From Colimorpha sp034178965 (GTDB lineage Bacteria > Bacteroidota > Bacteroidia > Bacteroidales > P3), in assembly GCA_034178965.1 (NCBI GenBank), contig JAXFQM010000083.1, positions 1-8,889 of the forward strand: 8,889 nucleotides of DNA. The letters run 5' to 3'. Every line of letters starts with the position of its first letter. The first letter of the stretch is position 1. The notes under the pieces are model-generated. The model had not been told where the DNA came from. It did no database searches and saw nothing but the letters and a program-made list of their open reading frames with translations. Positions 1 to 7,396 of this stretch are shown here, in pieces. Made by a program: the position numbers and the translations under genes.

Positions 1-674
1 TCACCAATGGCAGCACAGCCCAAGTGTACGTCATCTTTGCCATGACCGACAAGAGTCAGGGAACCAAGGGCATAAGCGCCTTCATAGTAGAGCGCCCTAC
101 ACCCGGATTTTCTATTGGCAAAAAAGAAAAGAAGATGGGAATACGCGGCAGCGCCACTACCGAACTGATTTTCGAGGACTGCCGCATACCCAAAGAGAAC
201 TTGCTGGGCCAATTAGGCAAAGGCTTCAAGATAGCCATGATAACGCTGGACGGCGGCCGCGTGGGCATTGCCGCTCAAGCGCTGGGCATAGCACAAGGCG
301 CCATTGACGAAACGGTGAAGTATTCCCGAGAACGCAAACAGTTTGGCCGTTCCATAAGCCAATTTCAAAACACGCAGTTCCAAATGGCCGACGTGGAAAC
401 CCGCGTGCAGGCCGCACGCCTGCTGGTGCGCAGTGCACACTACAAGAAAGATATGCACTTGCCTTTCAGTGTGGACGCCGCCATGGCAAAACTCTTTTGC
501 GCCGAAACGGCCATGGAGGTCACCACCAAGGCAGTGCAGTTCCATGGCGGATATGGATACACGAGGGAATACCCGGTGGAACGCATGATGCGCGACGCAA
601 AGATTACGGAGATATACGAAGGCACCAGTGAAGTGCAGCGCATGGTGATAGCCGGTAAACTATTTAAGAAATAA
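1..674 (+). CDS. Acyl-CoA dehydrogenase (short-chain/butyryl-CoA type), C-terminal part
   Basis: This FAD enzyme oxidises an acyl-CoA to the 2,3-enoyl-CoA, or runs in reverse as an enoyl-CoA reductase, exchanging electrons with ETF. The 5' end lies outside the window; the reading frame is already open from base 3 (TNGSTAQVYVIFAMTD), so the GTG at 24 is internal and not the start. About 223 residues are visible of a family usually near 380. Seen in sequence: the middle beta-domain (FAMTDK, then the GIRGSATTEL region), the helical C-terminal domain with RKQFGRSISQFQ, and the family signature region QFHGGYGYTREYPVERMMRD. The expected catalytic base is the Glu of IYEGTSE, codon 618-620. The Glu at this late position is typical of short-chain/butyryl enzymes (family knowledge). 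The gene ends 17 nt before etfB, so the product probably works with that ETF, like Bcd-EtfBA complexes. Chain-length specificity and direction cannot be read from sequence. Confidence 0.95.
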   Translation, partial: TNGSTAQVYVIFAMTDKSQGTKGISAFIVERPTPGFSIGKKEKKMGIRGSATTELIFEDCRIPKENLLGQLGKGFKIAMITLDGGRVGIAAQALGIAQGAIDETVKYSRERKQFGRSISQFQNTQFQMADVETRVQAARLLVRSAHYKKDMHLPFSVDAAMAKLFCAETAMEVTTKAVQFHGGYGYTREYPVERMMRDAKITEIYEGTSEVQRMVIAGKLFKK

Positions 675-691
675 GTTATTAAGAAAAAGAA

Positions 692-1477
692 ATGAAAATA
701 GTCGTTTGCATAAAACAAGTGCCGGACACCACCGAGGTGAAAATAAATCCTCAAACCGGCACCCTAATACGCGAAGGCGTGCCCAGCATCATGAACCCCG
801 ACGACAAAGGTGGGCTGGAATTTGCCCTTTGGTTGAAAGACAAATGCGGCGCGCATGTCACCGTCATCACCATGGGCCTGCCGCAAGCCGACGCCATCCT
901 GCGTGAAGCCCTTGCCATGGGCGTGGATAGGGCCATCCTGCTCACCGACCGCAAACTGGGTGGCGCGGACACCCTTGCCACCAGTAGCGCTCTCGCTGGC
1001 GCGCTGCGCACCATGGAATACGACCTCATCATCACGGGACGCCAAGCTATTGACGGCGACACCGCGCAGGTGGGACCGCAGATAGCGGAGCACCTTGACC
1101 TGCCGCAAGTATCTTACTTGGAGGACCTGGACTACGACGAGACCACAAAGACTGTGACCGCGCGCAAGCAAACCGAAGAAGGATATGAAATATTGGAGAT
1201 GCAGGCGCCCGCTTTGGTGACAGTGCTGGCCAGCGCAGTGAAACCCAGATATATGAGCGTAAAAGGTATTGTGGAAGCCTACGACCGTGAGGTAGAAGTG
1301 TGGGGGGCGGACCGCATCAACGTGCCCGAAGACCGCATCGGCAAGGCGGGATCGCCAACCAACGTGTTCAGAAGTTTCCCCAAGGCGCTGAAGCCTGCTG
1401 GACAAACCTTAGAGGTAAGCCCCGAAGAGGCCGTGGACATCATCATCAAAAACCTTAAAGAGAAACACATAATATGA
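692..1477 (+). CDS. etfB: Electron transfer flavoprotein beta subunit
   Basis: This is the small subunit of the heterodimeric ETF, which passes electrons between the acyl-CoA dehydrogenase and other carriers in the cytoplasm. At 261 residues it has the family's normal length. Seen: the N-terminal KIVVCIKQVPDT start typical of EtfB, IMNPDDKGGLEFAL (residues 33-46), GRQAIDGDTAQVGP (116-129), and the EtfB signature region around residues 157-190 (EEGYEILEMQAPALVTV, then KPRYMSVKGI). The DGDTAQVGP nucleotide-binding loop is what I recall from ETFs with a second FAD in the beta subunit, which can bifurcate electrons, rather than AMP-binding mitochondrial-type ETFs; that assignment is inference. 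The ATG at 692 follows an A-rich stretch (AAGAAAAAGAA) and gives the canonical N-terminus. The stop overlaps the etfA start (ATGA), implying translational coupling. Confidence 0.96.
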   Translation: MKIVVCIKQVPDTTEVKINPQTGTLIREGVPSIMNPDDKGGLEFALWLKDKCGAHVTVITMGLPQADAILREALAMGVDRAILLTDRKLGGADTLATSSALAGALRTMEYDLIITGRQAIDGDTAQVGPQIAEHLDLPQVSYLEDLDYDETTKTVTARKQTEEGYEILEMQAPALVTVLASAVKPRYMSVKGIVEAYDREVEVWGADRINVPEDRIGKAGSPTNVFRSFPKALKPAGQTLEVSPEEAVDIIIKNLKEKHII

Positions 1478-2487
1478 ATATTGCTGAATATAAGGATGTC
1501 TATGTCTTCGCCGAGCAACGCGAAGGCAAGATACAGAAAGTGGCCTTCGAACTGCTGGGCAAGGCGCGCGAATTGGCCGACAGTTTGGGCGAGAAAGTGG
1601 TAGCGCTGCTGCTGGGCGACGGCGTGGCCAAGCAAGCCGAGAGCCTCATAGCAGCAGGCGCCGATAAAGTGGTGGTGGTGGAAGACCCCATCCTGGAGCC
1701 ATATCTGACAGAGCCGTATACACAAGCTATCACACAAATTGTGGTTAGCCACAAACCAGGCATTATGATGTTGGGAGCCACCACGATAGGACGCGACTTG
1801 GGTCCCCGCTTAAGCGCGCGCAACGTGACGGGCCTTACTGCCGACTGCACCAAACTGGAAATTGCCGAGGAGGACAAGCAGTTCCTCATGACGCGTCCCG
1901 CCTTTGGAGGCAATCTGATGGCTACCATCACCTGCAATAATCACCGTCCGCAAATGTGCACTGTGCGCCCTGGCGTAATGCAGGCCATGGCTGTAGACAA
2001 GAGCCGCAAGGGAGAGGTAGAAATGTTCAAGGCGCAGTTTGATATGAAGAAGATAAGCCGCGTGAAAATCGTGAAGATAGAGAAGAAAGACAAGAAGGTG
2101 ACCGACATCTCCGAAGCCAAAATTCTCGTCAGCGGCGGACGCGGCGTGGGAAGCAAGGACGGATTTTCCAAGTTACAAGCACTGGCCGACGTGCTTGGAG
2201 GAGAGGTGAGCAGTAGCCGCGCCATGGTGGATGCTGGTATCATGGAACAAAGCCGCCAAGTGGGCCAAACTGGCAAAACGGTGCGTCCCGCACTTTATGT
2301 GGCTTGCGGTATCAGCGGTGCCATTCAGCATTTGGCAGGCATGGAGGAAAGCGAATACATCGTTGCCATTAACAAGGATAAGTTTGCTCCTATCTTCAGC
2401 GTGGCAGACCTTGGAATAGTGGGCGACCTGCACAAGATTGTCCCGCTCCTTACAGAGAAGCTGAAAGCCTTGCAGGCAAAGCAATGA
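1474..2487 (+). CDS. etfA: Electron transfer flavoprotein alpha subunit
   Basis: This is the large ETF subunit, carrying the FAD that shuttles electrons to and from the dehydrogenase. At 337 residues it fits the family. The N-terminal nucleotide-binding-like domain covers about residues 1-200. The C-terminal FAD domain is clear: SGGRGVGSKDGF from residue 220, QVGQTGKTV (262-270), GISGAIQH (279-286), and then the conserved AINKDKFAPIFSVADLGIVGD stretch, split here as AINKDKFAPIF and SVADLGIVGD. All expected FAD-domain motifs are intact. The ATG overlaps the etfB stop by 4 nt (1474-1477), which fixes the start and suggests the two subunits are made at equal ratio. It is the last gene of the operon, followed by a strong hairpin and an intrinsic terminator. 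No iron-sulfur extension (4Cys motif) is present, unlike some EtfA/FixB proteins. Confidence 0.96.
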   Translation: MNIAEYKDVYVFAEQREGKIQKVAFELLGKARELADSLGEKVVALLLGDGVAKQAESLIAAGADKVVVVEDPILEPYLTEPYTQAITQIVVSHKPGIMMLGATTIGRDLGPRLSARNVTGLTADCTKLEIAEEDKQFLMTRPAFGGNLMATITCNNHRPQMCTVRPGVMQAMAVDKSRKGEVEMFKAQFDMKKISRVKIVKIEKKDKKVTDISEAKILVSGGRGVGSKDGFSKLQALADVLGGEVSSSRAMVDAGIMEQSRQVGQTGKTVRPALYVACGISGAIQHLAGMEESEYIVAINKDKFAPIFSVADLGIVGDLHKIVPLLTEKLKALQAKQ

Positions 2488-2500
2488 GCGGAAAGAATAG

Positions 2501-2534
2501 CGTGGCGGCGGCAAGGTCATTTGCCGCCGCCACG
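2501..2534. repeat. Perfect 14-bp GC-rich inverted repeat after etfA
   Basis: The arms are 2501-2514 (CGTGGCGGCGGCAA) and 2521-2534, perfectly complementary, around a 6-nt loop (GGTCAT). The hairpin begins 13 nt after the etfA stop. No U-tract follows on either strand, so it is not a classical intrinsic terminator by itself. It may be an RNA 3'-end stabiliser, or it may act with the U-tailed hairpin further downstream. The structure is seen directly; the role is inference. Confidence 0.7.
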
Positions 2535-2577
2535 TCTCTAAGAATAAGAAATAGGCGCTGCCAAACATAGCATAGCC

Positions 2578-2604
2578 AAGGGCGCAAGAATGGCGTCCTT
2601 TTTT
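2578..2604 (+). terminator. Intrinsic terminator of the etf operon
   Basis: An 8-bp stem, with arms 2578-2585 (AAGGGCGC) and 2593-2600 (GCGTCCTT, one G-U pair), encloses a 7-nt loop and runs directly into six T residues at 2599-2604. The stem plus U-tract on the + strand is the standard Rho-independent arrangement. It lies 90 nt after etfA and about 60 nt before the dnaG promoter, so it separates the two transcription units. Confidence 0.72.
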
Positions 2605-2644
2605 CGTTATCCGCTGCGGAGATTTTTTGTGACAAAATGTCTGA

Positions 2645-2670
2645 TTTGTCGAAAAAAAATCGTATCTTTG
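2645..2670 (+). promoter_or_regulatory. Bacteroidota-type promoter of dnaG
   Basis: TATCTTTG at 2663-2670 matches the Bacteroidota primary-sigma -7 consensus TAnnTTTG exactly. The best upstream TTTG (2645-2648) is only 14 nt away, closer than the usual -33 spacing, so the -33 part is uncertain. Transcription would begin near 2677, giving a leader of about 34 nt before the dnaG ATG. The site is placed correctly after the etf terminator. Confidence 0.65.
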
Positions 2671-2710
2671 CAAATTGAAAAATAAAGATGGCATTTGTTT
2701 AACTCGTTGT

Positions 2711-4720
2711 ATGATAGACCAACAGACGAAAGAGCGCATCATGGATGCTGTGCAAATTGAGCAAGTTGTGGGCGAATTTGTACAACTGAAGAAACGGGGC
2801 GCGAACTACACGGCGTGCTGCCCTTTCCACAACGAGAAGACTCCCTCTTTTTACGTAACTCCTTCAAAGGGAATATTCAAGTGCTTTGGTTGCGGAAAAA
2901 GCGGTGATGCCATCACGTTTCTCATGGAGCACGAACACTACTCCTATCTTGAGGCGCTGCGCTACCTGGCACAGAAATACCACATAGAGATACAAGAGAA
3001 GGAGGAGACCTGGCAGCAGCGCGAACAGAAAAGCGAACGCGACGCGTTGTACAACATAACCGAGTTCGCCCAAAAGTACTTTGCCGACCTGCTGTATAAC
3101 GATGAGATGGGACGTGCCGTGGGGCTCGCCTATCTGCACGGACGAGGCATGAACGATGATATCATCCACCGTTTCGGACTCGGCTTTTGCCTGGACGAAT
3201 GGAGCGGGTTTACAGACCACGCCCGCAAGAACGGCTATTCAGACGACATGCTGCAAAAATCGGGGCTGACCGTTTTCCACGACGATGGCAAATGTTACGA
3301 CCGCTTCAGAGGACGCGTGATGTTTCCGCTATACAATCTTAGCGGACGCGTGATCGGTTTCAGCGGCCGTATCCTAAAAAAGGACGATAAGACGGCCAAA
3401 TATGTTAACTCGCCGGAGAGCGAAATATACACCAAAGGCAAGAACCTTTACGGACTTTATCAAGCGCGTAACGCCATTGGGAAACAAGACAAATGTTACT
3501 TGGTGGAGGGCAACATAGATGTGGCGTCGATGCACCAAAGCGGAGTGATGAACACAGTGGCTTCGTGGGGCACAGCGCTTACGGTGGACCAAATCAGGCA
3601 AATCAAACGCTTTACGGCCAACGTCACAGTGTTATACGATGGTGATGCGGCAGGAGTGCATGCCACGTTGCGCGCCGTGGACATGCTATACAAAGAGGGA
3701 ATGCATGTGAGGGTGGCTCTCTTTCCTGAAGGGGAAGACCCAGACAGTTACGCACAGAAAAACGGAAGCGTGAAGTTGCAAGAATTTTTGCTTCGGCACG
3801 AAGAAAACTTCATAGCCTACCGCCTGAGACTAGCAACGGATGAAATAAGCAAAGACCCCATACGCAAGGCAGAAATCATCAAAGAAATCATGCAGACTGT
3901 GGCGCTGGTGCCAGACCTTATCGAACGCAGCGAATACGTGTCGCTGTGCGCCTCAAAATTTGGCATTGCCGAGCAAACCTTGCAAACGCAATTGGCAATG
4001 ACCATGGCGGGCAACGCACGCAAAGCCTACGAAGAGGAAAAGAAGAAGGAAGAAAGGAACGCTGCTGTCCCGTTTCAAGAGACGAATGCAACGCAAGAGG
4101 ATGCCGTAGCCGCCCTGTCGGCCCCGACAACGCCACGACAGGCATTGATATCCTCGACAAACCCTAACGAGGGCCAAGAGCGCAAACTGATAAGCCTGCT
4201 GGTGAACAGCGGTAAGAAGAGGGTCAACCTCAACTACGCTGCGCCCAAGGAAGAGCCAGAAATGACCACTGTGGCGGCCTGGATAGTGGACGAAATAGAG
4301 GCAGACATGTTGGAATTTGAGAACGCGCAATACGAAAGCGTGTACAAGATATTCTCATATCACCGCAACAAAGGTGGCGCCATAGACGGCCATTACCTAA
4401 TGATGGCGGACGACCCACAGGTGCGCAACTTGGTAGCCTCTTTGATGATGGAGGAATATGAGCCCAGTGAACACTGGAAAGACAAGCATATTTTCCTTCC
4501 CACATACGAAGAACGCTTGGCGAGGGATGTGGATGAGAGTCTTATGGTGTTCAAGCAGCGCAAACTGGAACGTCTGATGGCAGACAACGCGCGACGCCTG
4601 GAAGTCGCCTGCAAGGCAGGCGACGAGATAGAGATGGTACGTCTACTCACGGAAAAGATGAAGATGGACAAAATGAAGCAAGAAATAGGCAAGATGCTGA
4701 ACAGGGTGATAATGCCATGA
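2711..4720 (+). CDS. dnaG: DNA primase
   Basis: The product synthesises RNA primers for Okazaki fragments and replication start, working with the DnaB helicase. Domains: the N-terminal CHC2 zinc-binding domain with C37, H40, C58 and C61 (CPFH and CFGC); the RNA-polymerase core; and the TOPRIM fold with E266 (VEGNID) and D310/D312 (LYDGDAAG), nearly the same numbers as in E. coli DnaG. A charged, low-complexity linker covers about residues 436-487, and a helicase-interaction domain ends the protein. The length is 669 residues against about 581 in E. coli; much of the excess sits in the linker and C-terminal region. I chose ATG 2711 (MIDQQTKERIMDAV), the usual DnaG N-terminus. An in-frame TTG at 2675 would extend it by 12 residues but falls at the predicted transcription start. 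Three genes appear to run from this promoter: dnaG, the sigma-54 activator and aroA. Confidence 0.97.
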   Translation: MIDQQTKERIMDAVQIEQVVGEFVQLKKRGANYTACCPFHNEKTPSFYVTPSKGIFKCFGCGKSGDAITFLMEHEHYSYLEALRYLAQKYHIEIQEKEETWQQREQKSERDALYNITEFAQKYFADLLYNDEMGRAVGLAYLHGRGMNDDIIHRFGLGFCLDEWSGFTDHARKNGYSDDMLQKSGLTVFHDDGKCYDRFRGRVMFPLYNLSGRVIGFSGRILKKDDKTAKYVNSPESEIYTKGKNLYGLYQARNAIGKQDKCYLVEGNIDVASMHQSGVMNTVASWGTALTVDQIRQIKRFTANVTVLYDGDAAGVHATLRAVDMLYKEGMHVRVALFPEGEDPDSYAQKNGSVKLQEFLLRHEENFIAYRLRLATDEISKDPIRKAEIIKEIMQTVALVPDLIERSEYVSLCASKFGIAEQTLQTQLAMTMAGNARKAYEEEKKKEERNAAVPFQETNATQEDAVAALSAPTTPRQALISSTNPNEGQERKLISLLVNSGKKRVNLNYAAPKEEPEMTTVAAWIVDEIEADMLEFENAQYESVYKIFSYHRNKGGAIDGHYLMMADDPQVRNLVASLMMEEYEPSEHWKDKHIFLPTYEERLARDVDESLMVFKQRKLERLMADNARRLEVACKAGDEIEMVRLLTEKMKMDKMKQEIGKMLNRVIMP

Positions 4721-4762
4721 TAGAATAGAATTGTAGATAATAACGTTTGAACCTTATTTTTC

Positions 4763-6013
4763 ATGGATATTCAGAACATAAAAAACCGCTATGACATCAT
4801 TGGCAACGACGCGAAACTGATATTTGCCATAAATAAAGCCGCGCAAGTGGCACCCACGGATCTTTCCATTTTGGTAACGGGGGAAAGCGGGGTGGGCAAG
4901 GATGTCTTTTCGCGCATCATCCATGACAATAGCACCCGTAAACACAAGAAGTTGGTAGCCGTGAACTGCGGCGCCATACCCGAAGGCACCATAGAAAGCG
5001 AACTGTTCGGACATATCAAAGGCTCGTTCACGGGTGCAGAGCGTGACCGCAAGGGCTATTTTGAGGAAGCCGACCAAGGCACCATATTTCTCGACGAGGT
5101 GGGCGAACTGCCCTTGGCCATGCAAGTGAAACTGCTTAGGGTGTTGGAAAACGGTGAAATACTGCCCGTGGGCTCCTCTTCGGCAAGGAAAGTGGATGTG
5201 AGGGTGGTGGCGGCAACAAACAAGGACATACTGCGCGAGGTGCACAACGGACATTTTAGGGAAGACTTGTACTACCGTCTAAACCAAATATCCATCTACA
5301 TCCCACCGTTGCGCGAAAGGAAGGACGACATCTACCTACTTTTCCGTAAGTTCTCCAATGACGTGGCGGAAAAGTACAGCATGCCGCCCATCTCGCTCAC
5401 GCCCGATGCACGTGACTATCTCATGCGCTATCCTTGGTATGGTAACATACGTGAACTGAAAAACATGACGGAACAGATTGCCGTGGTGGAAACGGAAAGA
5501 CTCATCACGCAGCCTATTCTTCAAAACTATCTGAAATACGTGCCCACCGAGAAGATGCCCGCCATTTATGTGGACAACGAGCGGGGCGAGGGTGTGACGG
5601 ACAGGGAACTGCTGTTGAAAGCACTGAATATGGGGCAGAGCATCAACGAGATGCGCAGCGAGATTAATTATTTACGACAGGCCGTGGCGCGTTTGGCGCA
5701 AGGCACTACGATAAAGGACTTGAACGAAGACGAAGAGGAGTACGCAAGCATGCCAGTGGTGATGAACGATGTACCACACGTGAAAGTGCTGGGCAAGCCA
5801 TCGAGAAGCGCAGAACAACACATTGACGCAGAGGGTTTCAATGAGGCGGAAGTGGTGACCGACGACGAACCGGCCTCGCTGCAAGAACGAGAAAAGGCGG
5901 CCATCATAGATGTACTGGCGCGCAATGGAGGAAAACGAAACAAAACGGCAAGAGATTTAGGAATATCCGAGCGCACGCTCTATCGTAAATTAAAAGAATA
6001 TGGACTCGAGTAG
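4763..6013 (+). CDS. Sigma-54-dependent AAA+ transcriptional activator, Fis-type HTH, no receiver domain
   Basis: The product is an enhancer-binding protein that would hydrolyse ATP to open promoters held by sigma-54 RNA polymerase. The AAA+ domain begins almost at the N-terminus. Seen: Walker A GESGVGKD (40-47), the sigma-54-contact loop GSFTGA (87-92; the classical form is GAFTGA), Walker B TIFLDE (107-112), FREDLYYRL with likely arginine fingers R167 and R173, and the sensor-II region YPWYGNIREL (224-233). A helical segment (about 280-314, possible coiled coil) and an acidic, probably disordered linker (about 319-373) lead to a C-terminal Fis-type helix-turn-helix (about 374-416; NKTARDLGISERTLYRKLKE). 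No receiver, GAF or PAS domain precedes the ATPase, so the signal input is not visible. The gene lies 42 nt after dnaG and overlaps aroA by 14 nt. The family is certain; the target genes are unknown. Confidence 0.93.
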   Translation: MDIQNIKNRYDIIGNDAKLIFAINKAAQVAPTDLSILVTGESGVGKDVFSRIIHDNSTRKHKKLVAVNCGAIPEGTIESELFGHIKGSFTGAERDRKGYFEEADQGTIFLDEVGELPLAMQVKLLRVLENGEILPVGSSSARKVDVRVVAATNKDILREVHNGHFREDLYYRLNQISIYIPPLRERKDDIYLLFRKFSNDVAEKYSMPPISLTPDARDYLMRYPWYGNIRELKNMTEQIAVVETERLITQPILQNYLKYVPTEKMPAIYVDNERGEGVTDRELLLKALNMGQSINEMRSEINYLRQAVARLAQGTTIKDLNEDEEEYASMPVVMNDVPHVKVLGKPSRSAEQHIDAEGFNEAEVVTDDEPASLQEREKAAIIDVLARNGGKRNKTARDLGISERTLYRKLKEYGLE

Positions 6014-7211
6014 CAACTACAACGTATCAATCACGCTCCCTGCTTCAAAAAGCCTTTCCAACCGTTGGCTGGTAATGGACTACTTGTCCGCCAATGGCAT
6101 CAAGATAAAGAATCTATCAGCCGCAGCCGACACGCAGTTGCTAAAACGCCTTTTTCACCAACTCCGCATAGGCAGACGGCATACGTTCGACTGTCGCGAT
6201 GCGGGCACGGCAGCGCGTTTCCTAACAGCTATTTTGGCCTTCACGCCAGGCACCTATTTTGTCACGGGCAGCGAACGATTGCAGCAACGCCCCATGGGCC
6301 CGTTGGTGGACGCGTTACGCTCTATAGGGTGTCAAATTACCTGCATGGGGCGAGAGGGGTTTCTGCCGCTTAAAATAGTGGGTACTGTACCCCGTGCCGA
6401 GCGTGTGGTGATAGACGGTTCGCTCAGCAGCCAGTTCGTGTCCGCGCTGTTGCAGGCTGCCGTTATTTTGCCGCAAGGCATTGCAGTAGAGGTGACGGGG
6501 GCGGCCAATTCGGAGGCTTTCGTGGCAATGACGTTAAACATCCTTAGCGAGGCCAACGTGGAATGGAGTTTGAAGGGAGTGCCGCCAGCCTATTACATGC
6601 GGCACACGCTGCCTCGTTGCGATTCCGTTACCATTGAACGCGACTGGAGTGCGTCGTCATATTTCTTTTCGGCACAGGCGTTGAAACCGTCGTTGCGAAC
6701 GCGCATGATTGGCTTGTACCGCGACTCCATTCAAGGCGATAGGGCTGTAAAGGATATTTTTAGTCAATTAGGAGTGAAGACGCTACAGTCCGAGGCCAAT
6801 ATCGACCTATCCCCAAGCAAGGAGAACTGCAAGAAAACGTTTGAGTGGAATTTCCGAAACACACCCGACTTGTTTCCCGCCGTGGCCGTGACGTGCGCGG
6901 CTTTGGGTGTGGATGCACACCTAAAAGGCATTGAAAACTTGCGCATCAAGGAAAGTGACAGGGTGAACGCCATCGCTGAAGAATTGGAAAAAATGAATGG
7001 AAAAGTGGTTGTGACACAGGATGAGATGCATGTGCTTCCTTCAAAGTTATGCGTTACGCAACCTGTGAACTCGCACAACGACCACCGTGTAGCCATGGCT
7101 TTCGCAGCCTTGAAAGTGAAGTATCCCGAAATAGAAGTCCTCAATCCTAACGTGGTCACCAAATCGTTCCCGAATTTTTGGGAGATGCTAGACCGCATGG
7201 TAGAGAAATAG
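6000..7211 (+). CDS. aroA: 3-phosphoshikimate 1-carboxyvinyltransferase (EPSP synthase)
   Basis: The product joins shikimate 3-phosphate and phosphoenolpyruvate to form EPSP, the sixth step of the shikimate pathway, in the cytoplasm. At 403 residues it is slightly shorter than E. coli AroA (427). Seen: LPASKSLSNR with K17 and R22, DAGTAARFLTA, QRPMGPL with R97, SSQF (143-146), DWSASSYFF, DLFPAVAV with catalytic-position D290, LRIKESDR with E318, HNDHRVAM (D361-R363) and KSFPNF (K388). All expected substrate-binding and catalytic residues are present, so it should be active. The start is well fixed: an in-frame stop at 5991-5993 leaves ATG 6000 as the first start, 14 nt inside the end of the activator gene. 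That overlap suggests translational coupling to the regulator. Nothing in the window suggests the rest of the aromatic pathway is adjacent. Confidence 0.96.
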   Translation: MDSSSNYNVSITLPASKSLSNRWLVMDYLSANGIKIKNLSAAADTQLLKRLFHQLRIGRRHTFDCRDAGTAARFLTAILAFTPGTYFVTGSERLQQRPMGPLVDALRSIGCQITCMGREGFLPLKIVGTVPRAERVVIDGSLSSQFVSALLQAAVILPQGIAVEVTGAANSEAFVAMTLNILSEANVEWSLKGVPPAYYMRHTLPRCDSVTIERDWSASSYFFSAQALKPSLRTRMIGLYRDSIQGDRAVKDIFSQLGVKTLQSEANIDLSPSKENCKKTFEWNFRNTPDLFPAVAVTCAALGVDAHLKGIENLRIKESDRVNAIAEELEKMNGKVVVTQDEMHVLPSKLCVTQPVNSHNDHRVAMAFAALKVKYPEIEVLNPNVVTKSFPNFWEMLDRMVEK

Positions 7212-7396
7212 CATTCAACTACAAGGGTTGACGTTGTCGCAACAATATGCGGCACGAGCATGGGCTTTTAGGAGGAAACGTTTGGTTCTTTTTCTTGAAA
7301 TAAAACAAAAAGGGACCGCTGAAAGGCTGGTGAAGCGCATATAGGGGGAATATGCAAAGGAATATTCACCAAAAAATGTGTTATCCTTTCCGCGGT

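Noticed and set aside
24..26. GTG as a start codon for the first gene
   Set aside because: The frame is open to the window edge and the residues before it match the acyl-CoA dehydrogenase family, so the gene begins outside the window.
764..1405. Long open frame (213 codons) on the minus strand across etfB
   Set aside because: It lies entirely antisense to the well-supported etfB, its translation resembles no family I know, and similar shadow frames occur opposite etfA and dnaG. It reflects codon bias in the real genes.
2173..2742. Minus-strand frame of 189 codons across the etfA end and dnaG promoter
   Set aside because: It runs through the terminator, the promoter and both neighbouring genes, and has no recognisable domain.
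4731..4749. Possible promoter before the sigma-54 activator (TAACGTTTG)
   Set aside because: The TA and TTTG parts are separated by three bases instead of two, and no TTTG/TTG lies at the right upstream distance. Co-transcription with dnaG is simpler.
7251..7268. Sigma-54-like promoter (GGCACGAGCATGGGC) after aroA
   Set aside because: The -24 part looks right, but the GG-to-GC spacing is 11 rather than 10 and no gene follows on that strand.
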